This document shows, piece after piece, positions 26,201 to 36,712 of a stretch of 64,000 nucleotides of DNA. Numbering within the stretch: position 1 is the stretch's first letter; each line of letters begins with the position of its first letter. The position numbers and the translations under genes were made by a program. A model generated the notes under the pieces. The model was not told the origin of the DNA. It made no database searches and saw nothing but the letters and a program-made list of their open reading frames with translations. This DNA is from Puffinus mauretanicus (lineage: Eukaryota > Chordata > Aves > Procellariiformes > Procellariidae): assembly GCA_023333565.1 (NCBI GenBank), contig JAJKFH010000948.1:4910001-4974000 (forward strand). Direction: 5' to 3'.

Positions 26201-27854
26201 TGCAGCACTGGAAATGTTTACTCATTACACTGAACTCCAATGTTACACTGATGGACCTCCTAACAGTGTTTAAAATGCACAGTTGTTCGAGCTGGGGAAA
26301 CAGAAATTAAACACATTACTTGAATGCATCTTCCCCTGTCAGTCTATCTCAGTCTTTTTTTTTCTTTTTAATCAAAAAAAATACCCTTTAAGCTTACATA
26401 GCAGACATTTATTTCTGTTCCTTCAAGTAATTCCTTTATGTTTGTCCTGTTCTTGCAAAACATACAGAAATAAGCTAGATCATTCTTCCATTCACTTTGG
26501 AATAGTGATAAAGTCAAAGGGTTAAGAAACCATTCCAGCATCTTCTTAACAGGACTGGAATTACTAGCTTTATTATTTGAATTTAATGGGAATTAACCCA
26601 TTCTTGTTTGTAGTGTGTCACTACAACACAGACCTCCTAAGCTTTGTCATATCTCTTCCTCTAATGTTTAATGAAGTGTTCTCTTTTCCTTTAACAATTT
26701 TTTTCCTAACTCTGAAGAAATACTGTAATTATTACTAACCCTGTAAACTGACATGCCTGTCAGCAAATGTGTTCTTGATATCTCACATACACGCTTACTG
26801 AAGCTTTAAATGCTGACTTTATCTAACTGGCTTTCTCAGACTAGGCATAAAAAAAACAGACACATTTTCTCTCTTGCTTAATTATTATTTTGTAAAAAAT
26901 CATCAAATATGCTTCTTTCTGTCAATCTACATGGTTACAGTGGAAGGAGATTAAAAAATTAAGACTTTCTATTCATACTGTTCCTTGTGAAAAAGAAACC
27001 TTTCACTGGCTGTATTCTGTGGCAAAATGGATTATCATAAAACATGGCATCATGCTTTGCTAGGAAAATGTGTCATCTGTTTTGCTTTAACCTTATTGTG
27101 GAGCAATTGTCACAAGCGCCTTCCATATGAAATTTTTCCTTATCCCATTTGACTGACTAAGATTAAATGTCAATCCAAGGGCACCTAAATAAAGCAGAAG
27201 AACAGATATTTCTGTAGCTGTTCCTATTGCTGTCAATGGAGTTTAACATCAGATCGATACAGAGGGGAAAGTGATATGCATATTGCTTTCCAGGGACTGT
27301 AAGATGGCTTTAAAGCAAAGCCACATGTGCTAAACTCCTAAACATCTTACCTGCTGGATAGATGCTGATCCCTGTGAACTTTTCCTAAAATACCAAAAAC
27401 ATGGATAAAATAGATCAATCTAGAAATCTTAGGGCAACATTCTCAGCACTGTGACGAATCCTGTCCTTCACCTAGCAAAGTAATACTTCTGCTTAGTATA
27501 GCAGCATCTCTACAGTGAGGGTTATATTCTGCTGCCCTTTGTCTTAGGAGAGCAAGGAGAGCAGAAAGATATGATGGGATTACAAATAATAAAAATAATA
27601 AAAACCCACATTTTTTAGTTTGTAAAATGGGTTTGAACTGAAAATTCCCAGAATTACAAAAAAGTTAAAAGGAAAATATTTTGCTCTTGACCAAAGCAAT
27701 AGTTATGCTCTGAGATTTATCATGTTTCTATTTACCTTCTACTCACCATGCACATGTAGATTCTTGTAAAACACTACACTGTATAAACACGTTGCTGTCA
27801 GGTTATTGAAATTAAATTGTCTGGTTTGGAGAAAAATGATTTCTTAGTTTACAG
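23233..27854. other. Unique AT-rich DNA, no gene recognised
   Basis: No repeat family was recognised. Simple A/T-rich patches include the AATAAT-type tract at about 25477-25505 and 27585-27605. A short block near 27228-27245 (GCTGTCAATGGAGTTTAAC) may be another scrap of the ancient amniote repeat suggested at 14465. Open frames such as 25965-26273 start at GTG and lack domains. Confidence 0.5.
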
Positions 27855-27931
27855 GTCACCTTGTTCTGTCCGTCTAAATGAGACAGATCCAGATCTACAG
27901 TCTAATGCAGAGAGTGACATTTACCCTATAG
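27855..27931 (+). other. Candidate 77 bp internal exon, unrecognised
   Basis: The segment is preceded by a pyrimidine-rich acceptor ending TTTACAG (27848-27854) and followed by a good donor, ATAG|GTAAAC (27931/27932). One frame is open through it, 25 whole codons with phase 2 in and phase 1 out, and the amino acid mix is polar and acidic. I cannot match the peptide to a family. A 77 bp open stretch between two consensus sites can arise by chance in a window this size, so this is only a pointer. Confidence 0.2.
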
Positions 27932-28579
27932 GTAAACTTGTTAAAGGAGTTCATAAAAGCATGAATGATGTCGTTTGTGAGAAACAGAATGTGCTTCCAT
28001 CTTCTGCTGTCTTGTCATTCCTGAATTCTGGATTTCCTGTTTAGTTTTGGGGGCCAGTCTGTAGATTTCCAAATAAAGGATGAATATTATCTGTTGTGTG
28101 GATGAATAAAGTCTGCTGCTTTGCTTTGCTTTTCCTTTCCTTTTTCTTTCTTTTTTTCCTTGACAGTTATATACTGAGGTAATTATAGTTCACTATTCAG
28201 ACATAAAACATGGTTTCATTTCGAGTCTTAAATAGTATTTGGACTGCAAGATTCCCTTATGTGTAGGCACTGAGTGACTCATTCAAAACTGAATAGATTT
28301 TAAAATAAAACTAGAAATTCATTTTGTGAGAGTGTCTTAATAGAAAATCAGTCCGAAAAATCATTTGTGCCATAGAAAGGATTCTACCCATCCAAAAAAT
28401 GAATTCATTTCCTTAGTGCTTTCAAATGTCAGTAAAGGTTGGATTTGGTTTAAAAAGTTGTTAAATGACTCAGAGATTTTTTTTTAAAAATCCCATTTTT
28501 TTATTTCTACACTGATTTTCCCAAAGAATTCACCATAATTTTGAAAGAATTGTGTTGTGTTTATGGGCATTGTTGTTTT

Positions 28580-28870
28580 GCTTGATTTCCACTTGCTCTG
28601 CCGTGGGGCCCAAGTCCTTGTGACATCAGAACTGGCAGCCAGGTGAACCATTTAGCTCTAAAGTCACTTATGACGACAGAGGGTGACTAATCAGCAGAAA
28701 TGGATTATCTCCCTAGCAACAGCAGTTCAACTTTCATGGAGATATCGAGGGAGCTAGTGACAGAGAAACAGGCAAAATGGAATTATCTCTGAATTAACAG
28801 CATTTGAGCAGATAGCGGAGAACAGAATGACTCCAGCATATCCAGGCAGGAAGCCCAGAGCATAGGAAAC
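28580..28870. promoter_or_regulatory. Motif-dense block, candidate conserved enhancer
   Basis: This unique block stands out by composition and factor-site density. An RFX X-box fit lies at 28707-28720 (ATCTCC-CT-AGCAAC, agreeing with RYYNYY-N2-RRNRAC). A MARE/AP-1-like TGACTAATCAGCA is at 28684-28696, and a CRE-like TGACG at 28671-28675. It has no ORF of note. Conservation across birds would be the test; the motif calls alone are weak. Confidence 0.25.
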
Positions 28871-31320
28871 ATGTAGCTCTTCTCAGAAACTCAGACACGG
28901 AGGTTTTGTCTTCTGCCTCCCAGGACAGCACCCTACAGAGCACCCAGGTTACGCCCAGCCCCTCACTCCTCATTCAAAACACTCAAACCCTTATGTTCAG
29001 GTTGCCTAACTGAAGAACTAAGGCACCGAAACAGTTAACCAGGATAGTCAACCACAGTGACAAATTTCTTTCCCCTAGAAGAATGAAACTTTCTACACAG
29101 GGATTTTTCCTTTGTGGGGGTCTGCAAAGGCCTTCTGCAAGAAATAAGGACTTTTGCAGCTTATCTTCTGCTTTAAGTGCAAGGCACATTTCCTTGATTT
29201 TATCGTCTCTGATATCATACACGTGGGTGGATGTAGGTGTGTGTACACATCATGTTCAAAGAAAAATCCAGCATGCTCTATACACTGGATAGGAGTAAAA
29301 AAAATGTTCATCATATCTTTTCATACAGTACTGGGAAAAGTTCAGCTGCTACAACGAAAAATGCAGTGAAAGAATCAGAATAGGACATAAAAGGTTCTGA
29401 GACAACTTTACCACCTGACAAGTTTGCTTGCTCTGAATGACCCCAAAATACGATGTACTCTGAAGCATGTGGGAAAAGAACAGTGGACCGTATTGGCACT
29501 TAGGTGGGAGAAGGCTGCGTCATGCAAAGTGTTACGCAGCCTGCGTTTTCTTTCTTTTTATAGCGCAAGAACAAAGAACAATGGCTCTGGCTCCTATGTC
29601 TTAATAGACAGCAGCTCATGGGCTTCCTGCCAAAGGGTTAAGTGCTGTTGTTTGGCCCTCAGCTTCAAAGAGAGAAATGGCCATCTTTCAATAGTAGATT
29701 TTTCTATGCTAAAGAAAGAGCAGTCGGCTGAAGGGAGAAAAGCAATGGTGAATAAAACAGGGAAATAACAGCTGCGATACAATCTTCCTCTTATCTGAGC
29801 ATTTAGTTTGAGGTGGGTTTTCTTTTTTTTTTTTTTCAGTTTTAATACTGAGAGGGATTTCTATGGAAGATTGTTTTCAAAAGAAGGTATTATTCCACAA
29901 CCGTACACATTTAGATGTATTTGCCACTGAGCTTTTGAAGGATTCTAGCAGCATATTATGAAAAAAATAATGTTGGCAATTGTTCATGGAAAATATCTAA
30001 CAGTAAGGTCAAGTGAGCCATGAAGGAGGTGACATTCGTCGATTAAGCTCTTGCTACAGCATGAAGCAAGTTGACCAAGAAAAGCATACTGCATTTAAGG
30101 ATTTAGTCATATTTTCTATTGCAATGGTGTACTTTTATGTGTGCTAAAGAATGGAAATGAATTTTAATGCTTATCAGGCACTTAGGCTATCTTATATGAA
30201 ACCAGATTTGGCAACTCCTCCTGCAGCTGTTGCAAACAAGTCCAGCCAATCATCAGTACTTGTGTGCTTCATTCATCCCTCTGTAAGAGAAACAGAGAAG
30301 CAATAGACTCAGAACATATGGATATTCAGTTTTAACAAAGTGGATGATTTTCTTTGCAGAACCCAGTCTTTTAGGTTGTTGTTGTTGGGTTTTTATAATA
30401 ATTTCACCAGCGGAATTGGATTGAGATTGCTGCCTTCACAATTACAGAAAGCAAAACAAAACTGTTTTCCAAGGTTCTAACATCCTCTGAGCTTCACCAA
30501 TGTCTTCTAATGGAGAAAAAATGTGTGCACAGCCCACCTTGAGTTCTGTAACCAAAGCTATCAAAACTACACCTCTTGTTTTTGTCCCATGCCATATGGT
30601 GGCATATTGTTAACTCCAAGTGCCACATCAGGTAACAGTAGTATTATCTGGTATATAACTACTTTCCACCAGTATGCCAGCACTTGATGGGGTACTCCAA
30701 AATATTGTAGCAATAGCTAAGAGTATTAGTAATAATTGAAGCAATGATGATAGTGGATTCTTTAGCAACTTTTTCTAAATGGCGTTCAATTTACTAAACA
30801 TTTGGTAAAATCCAGCATTTTGGGAATGCCTTCATTGAATTGTTAGCTGCCTCTATGTGAAGCATGTACAGGAAACTTCTATTCTGACAGGCATCTTTTG
30901 ACATGTTCTTTAGTTGCCACTGCTGATGACACAAGTTCCAAGAGATGTTAATTTTGTATACTCATTGACCCTGACCACTCAGGAGAAGTGACAAGTGCCT
31001 ATGTCAAAGTCTATAATCTGATTCAACTAGTAGCAATTAACTTCTTGTCTGCATGATAGGCCTGCCTAGTCATCTGCACAGTACTTTCAAGTGTGTAGTC
31101 TCCTCATAATTTCTCCTCTTTGTAGTTATTCAGGTAGATGTGTTCAGATGCTTAAATATTTCCAAAGCTGACCTATAATCTATTGCCAAAACACATTTAG
31201 TGTAAACTGAAATCTGAAATAAATTTTTTAAAACTACCAGAATGTCAATATGCAGTTTGATTATTTTGTCAAAAATTTGTCTTGCTTCTTGCTATTGTTT
31301 TTGGGAAAAGGAAAAAACAG
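28871..31320. other. Unique DNA, no gene recognised
   Basis: A run of Ts lies at about 29823-29837. A 114-codon frame at 29424-29768 has no recognised product and overlaps antisense frames. Nothing else was seen. Confidence 0.5.
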
Positions 31321-31380
31321 TTTGGTTTGGTTTGGTTTGGTTTGGTTTGGTTTGGTTTGGTTTGGTCTGGTCTGGTTTGG
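31321..31380 (+). repeat. (TTTGG)12 pentanucleotide microsatellite
   Basis: Sixty bases hold exactly twelve 5 bp units. Units 10 and 11 are TCTGG and the other ten are TTTGG. The array is long and nearly pure, so its length is likely to vary between individuals. The complementary strand reads (CCAAA)n. Confidence 0.98.
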
Positions 31381-34300
31381 TTTTCTGGGAAATTGGGCCA
31401 AAGACCATATACATGTTTATCAGGTCCTGGGTATTTGTTTGGGCAAATCTAGGTAATGATACACACATCCTAAAAGTGTGTGTAAAATGTTGAGCTTTCT
31501 TTTCCTCATGGAAAGCACTGTCCAGGCTTGAACAATCAGATGTCTTTTGTGCATTCTGCTTCCTTGGTAGACACCCTGATCAAGATTTCAAAACAAGATG
31601 GAATAGAACATGTTGCAACTTATCTGCAATATGTTTATACTATCCTTTAGTTCATTTTCCCTTTTAGTCATACAATTTCTATTCTCTATCATAGTTACAA
31701 GCATCATAGTTCATGCATGTCACCAATAAGAGGTTCTAAATTCCATATATCAATGTTATAGAATGCATTCTCATCCCTTTTTGAGGATGCGCAGATGACT
31801 CATAGGGGATAGGGAGGGATTTTTTAGTAAGGGAACATCATTTACAACTACATGGGAGTAGCAGTGCTGCACCAGGCGCTACTGATTACTTGATTTTGGA
31901 GTGAAGGTGATGTCTTACAGAATATAGATAGTCATGAGCTTAAAGTAAATTCTTCCAGCCTCAGTGGTTTTGTATTTCTGAATGGTTTTTTATCTGAAAC
32001 AGTGATTTTGCCATTTTTCTAATTTATCATTTTTTATCATTGAAGGATTGCAGGCAGCAGTGATACTTTAATGCTTCCTCGTCACTTTAGATCACAAAAT
32101 AAACCATGCAGATAAGGAAATCTAAGCATTTTGAAGTACATGGGTTATTTGCTATGGTACACAAAGGAAAACATGAAGGAATACTGAAGTGCAGAAGAAA
32201 AGCTGTAAAACAAAGAAATAGTGCATAAGCAATAAAACATAACTAAATTTTGCCTTTTTTCCATCAGAGTCCTTTCTTGTTGTCCTAGTGGTATTTTTTT
32301 GACCTAGACAAAAGACATCTGCCACCTCTGAAGAATACAGAGGACATCAGCATATGCTGTGCTCAGATTACACTATACTGACTAACTTACTTGCCTTTAA
32401 GTTTTGGCTAAGGTCTGCATTTCTGCTCTGTCAGTGTGTGAGTGATATACATTTGTTCTCCTCCCTTTCCCCAATCATCAGTCTGCAGCCTGCAGTGAAC
32501 TCTGTGCTCCTGTGCTGCTATGATACCATGATACGTATCGTTGTCTTGCTTGTTTCCAGTAACGTGCCAAAGATAAAAGATGAATAAATACATCAAAATA
32601 AAGCTCTAATATACCATATCCATGCTGTCGTAGTGTTCCATTTGCCCATCATCATGTTTCCACTTACTCCCAAAATAGCAAAGATCTTGGACACTTGCTA
32701 TCTGACAAATGCAATGGATAATATAAAGGTACAATTCTGAGCAGTCTGCCCAAACCTTTACACACTGACTGACAATGGTTTTGTTACTATATGCTAATGT
32801 GAAATGTTAATGCCATGGTGCCACCAGTGCCATCTTGCTGCTTTCCATCGCACTGGCTCTGCTGCCCTCCCTGCAATACCCTTGCTTCAGAAAACTCCCA
32901 GGACTTGCATTTCTTTCACTGGAGGAGAGAAGGACCATGCCTCTAAATGATTATTATATCTCTCTAAATCCATTATTATATTTCTGGTAAGGTTATCATT
33001 TGCACTGAGTTGGTAAACCAACCTTCAGGGCTGACTGTGCAGGTCAGCATAATTCTGCATAATCTAGCATAACTCTGCTGAAATTAACTGTATTATATTG
33101 AGCTACCTAGTGGAGTAATTCATGTGTGGAGTGTGTTAATGGCTCTTCTCATATTTTCATATTCATATCTCCTGTAAAGATTCTACATAATGACCAACCT
33201 TCTCTACTTGTTTTTCAGCAATTTTTTTATTTGTTTTTTTTTTTTTTTTTTCTGTGTGAGAAAGACTTGCTAGCCTGGGCCTCCATCTTTGCACTTAAGC
33301 TCACAAAGTCTCACCAACTGCTTTGAAATGTACATGGTTGGCACATGTCTAGGCATAAATCATCCATATTTGTGGGAAATTATAGGCCCTGTCTTTGAGG
33401 TTGTAGTCCAGCTCTCCCTCATTTTTATTTTGACTTAAAAAAAAAGTAAAATACTTGCGTTAAGAGGAAAGGGAGCAGACAGAGGTGTGTTGCAGCCCTT
33501 TTGTTGGGGGGGGAAAAAAAAAAGAAAAGCCTTAATTATCAGAAAATCCAAGTGTGTTTATACACTTAGCAGAGGATCTTAAAGAGAGGGTTTCTGTAAA
33601 GGGAGGAGCAGTATTCCTTTTAATTTTTGCCTAACTTTTAGGTCTAATTGGGATACTTCAGAGCTGGAGAGTAATGGAAGAGTTCTGTCTGAAGCCACTA
33701 AGGGCTATACTGCTCAAAAACATAGGCCAAGAAAGCCTGCCTGCCTTAGTAAGACACTAAAGACCTTTTAAAATTAGAATGTTACTTAACCTTGGAGGCA
33801 AATTTCTGATGGGAAGAGTGAGCTCTTTAAGAAGCTTCTCTGAAAATAGGGTTCAATGTAATGTAGTAGACACAGATGGCTGTTTTCCCCTTCTTTTCCT
33901 TTTGACTCATATTAAGGTGCCTTAAAATGTGAAAAGCTTCTCTTGCATCACAACAAAAGGTCAAATCCTTTTTCTGACTCCAGCCTGGGAATCATGCCAC
34001 AGAGAAAATCCCTTGACTATGAAGAAAATCCCATACACTGAGAACTGGAAAATTGCTCAGCACTCCCGAGATTTCCTAGTGGCATCAGTGGCCACCGGCA
34101 TCCGTGCTGAAGTGACCCATCTTCCCATTATGCTGCTCCTGAAAGCCTCCTGGCCTCTCTGGGAGCCCAGGACTGCCAAGCCCCTGGCAGGGGAGGGAAG
34201 CTTACAGGCAGAGCAGGTTACTGGTTTAGTCTGGCAAAAGTGTCAGAATATACCAGGTTTTATAAATGAATTTAAATATTAAATAGAAACTGGGATAATA

Positions 34301-35864
34301 AAAGGCTTAATTCGAAGCTAGCGATGAGTCCATTACAGACAGCGATGATTTGAATTTGTTTTGACTAAATTTGTCAGCATCTGCAGCTGTGAATACTTTT
34401 TATTTCTTCATCTTTAGATAATCAGGTAGTTCTTGCCATATATTTCATTATGCATTCATGTACTTCACATTTATTTTTTTCCTGTAGGCAACTTGTTTTG
34501 GTTTCAGTTGGTTTGGTTGTTTCACTGACAGGAGCAACAGCAATGATTTCAGGGGTTTCTAGGTATCTCTTGAACAAAACCTGTACAAAACAGAGAGTTA
34601 GGATCATTTCTATATCTCACATCTAGTTCCCATCCCCTTTGGACATCGCTAAACAGTCTCTTCCAGTAATGAAGAATCTCTGCAATTCATTAAAATGCTT
34701 CTGTAATATAAATTTCTTTTTATCTGGGAAAACTAAAAACTGTATCAAATGAAAAAGCCTTTGAAAAGCCTTCTCAGGAAATCTCTGCCTACAAAGTATT
34801 CATACCACTTTTCTTATTGTGAAATGCCCTACTCTGAGTTGATGGCTACAGTATTAGTACTGGGAGACAGGACACAAAGGTTTCTGACTATTTTGAACAT
34901 TTTTCCTTTTTTTTTCTTTTTATTAGAGAAGGCACAGGGTCAGATTTTCAGAATTTAGTTTTGGCTTACCTATATGCCTTCCAGCTTGAGTAGAAGAGAA
35001 ATTAAGGCAACAGAAAAGATGTTTCAGAATCTTCCTTTAAGGTATTTAGGATAAAAGAACTGTGTTTTACAGTGAGTTTTTTACAGTGTGTAACACAATA
35101 GAGTTAATTAATTGAGACCTCCAGGTGCTATTGTATTATAAACACTCATTTACTTAGCAAATGAATTTAGTCTCTTCCATGGACTGTGGATGTCTCCTGT
35201 ACAGACATGTGGAGCATAATGAGAATATTGATCCATCACTCCCTAAATGTTACACTATGCTATAGTTTTAGGGAAAGATGTATAGGGATTTCTAGCGCAT
35301 TTCTAGGGCAGAAGGAAATTTCCTTCCTCAGCAGTGTCTGTCTCTTACAGTATTGACTAAGAAACATCATTTGAGGTGTATTACAGATTGCCTAATATCT
35401 CCGTTTCCTAACCTCCGATGCATACACCTGGTGGACACAGGTATGACAATAACAAAGAAGAGGGAAGCGTCCTGCTTAAATTTCCTGCAGTGTGACCCTT
35501 GGTAAACTCATAAAGGCTGTTCTGTTTATATAGGTGAGAGAGGGAAATAACAGTCTGAAAACAGTGTTGATAATGGAAAAGCTAAAGCCAAAAGATTAGT
35601 TAGAACTAAATTTTAAAACAATAATAATAATAATATTACACGTACACACAACATAGGCTATACCTACATTGTCAAGTAGTGTAGGCCAGTGAGAGCAGAT
35701 GTAAGGACAAGAGAGTTGGTGCTGGGGATCTGACTCCTGCACTATATATCTTTCAGGACGTTTTTCCTTCAGAGCAGCTCTGGACTCTTTGCCCACTAGA
35801 CTGAATGCCCACTTGCAGCTGGTGTGTATTTGTTTTGCTACTAAAGACCATATTCCTGTTCAGT
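31381..35864. other. Unique DNA, no gene recognised
   Basis: An 18-base T run lies at 33234-33251, and a purine tract of G8 followed by A10 near 33506-33525. A possible splice acceptor on the minus strand at 34581-34582 is discussed in the findings. An AAT-type microsatellite lies at about 35619-35637. The right end (35865-35869) is the left copy of the CTCAT target duplication. Confidence 0.5.
33234..33251 (+). repeat. Poly(T) run, 18 bases
   Basis: Eighteen consecutive Ts are preceded by TTATTTG. There is no retrotransposed sequence on either side that would make this a reverse poly(A) tail. Confidence 0.9.
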
Positions 35865-35869
35865 CTCAT

Positions 35870-36374
35870 TGTCGTGGTTTAACCCCAGCCAGCAAAAATA
35901 AACGCCACGCAGCCGCTCGATCACCCCCCCGCCCCGGTGGGATGGGGGAGAGAATCGGGAGGACACAAGTAGGAAAGCTCCCGGGTTGAGATAAAAACAG
36001 TTTAATAATTGAAATAAAACTAAGTAGAACAGTAATAATAACAATGAGAACAACAACAATAACAGAATACACAAAACAGGCAATGCACGATACAACCGCT
36101 CACCGACCGCCGACCGCGTGTCACGAACGGGGGGCGAGCCCCCCCACACACCTGGTTTTTATACTGAGCATGATGTCACATGGTATAGAATACCCCATTG
36201 GCCAGCTGGGTCCACCACCCCGGCTGTGCTCCCCCCTCCCGGTGCAAGCATCACCCAGCAACAGCCAAAGCATCAATGGGCCATCAACGCTCCTTTCACA
36301 CCGAACCCAAAACACAGCACACCCCCCAAGCTACTGGGAAGAAAGTTAACCCTGTCCTAGCTGGAACCAGGACA
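35870..36374 (-). mobile_element. Solo LTR, ERVL-like, 505 bp (family A, copy 2)
   Basis: Read on minus it starts TGTCCTGGTTCC and ends AACCACGACA. The flanks are a perfect 5 bp direct repeat, CTCAT at 35865-35869 and 36375-36379. The ATTAAA polyadenylation signal is at plus 36001-36006, inside the same GAGATAAAA-ACAGTTTAAT context as copy 1 at 16307. A C-rich stretch near 35924-35936 and several CpG sites survive, so it looks somewhat younger than copy 1. It contains no internal gene, so it is a solo LTR. Separate target duplications show that the two copies are independent insertions and not the two ends of one provirus. Confidence 0.93.
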
Positions 36375-36583
36375 CTCATCCAAAAGGAATCCAGTTCATG
36401 TGCTCTGAGACCAGCCTGTGATGCAAATCAAAAGATTTCATGGGGACCAGATGGAGATTTTCTTACATCAGTAGATGATCCAAATTAAAACCTTAAGGTA
36501 GGTGTGCTTAGGTAGATATATCAGACCTGAATGCATTCAACTTAATATGCAAGTTGCAGTGTTAATTATTATTTTCGTATTAT

Positions 36584-36712
36584 TGTATGGGGTTTAAGTG
36601 GTAAGGTTTTTGTACCAGAGGGGCTGCAGGGATGACCTCTGTAGGAAGAGGTTAGGGGCTGCCCTGTGGCGGACACAGCCAGTTCCAGATGGGTCCACAA
36701 TGGTCCCAATTT
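36584..36712 (+). mobile_element. Decayed LTR fragment of a second bird ERV family
   Basis: TGTATGGGGTTTAAGTGG, then GGTTTTTGTACCAGAGGGGC, CTGCAGGGATGACCTCTGTA and GCGGACACAGCCAGTTCCAG follow, in order, a common avian LTR. The start of that LTR that I recall reads GGGTTTGTGTGG, GGTTTTGGTAGC, CTACAGGGGTGGCTTCTGTG and CCGACAGAGCCAATGCCAG. Similarity is partial and the right end is lost in AT-rich sequence, so this is an old fragment. No target duplication was found. Confidence 0.5.

Noticed and set aside
35485..35530. GTGTGACCCTTGGTAAACTC as another MIR
   Set aside because: Only this short block matches. The tRNA-like part before it and the tail after it are not seen.
16307..36374. The two family A LTRs as ends of one 20 kb provirus
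   Set aside because: Each has its own perfect, different target duplication, and no gag, pol or env lies between them.
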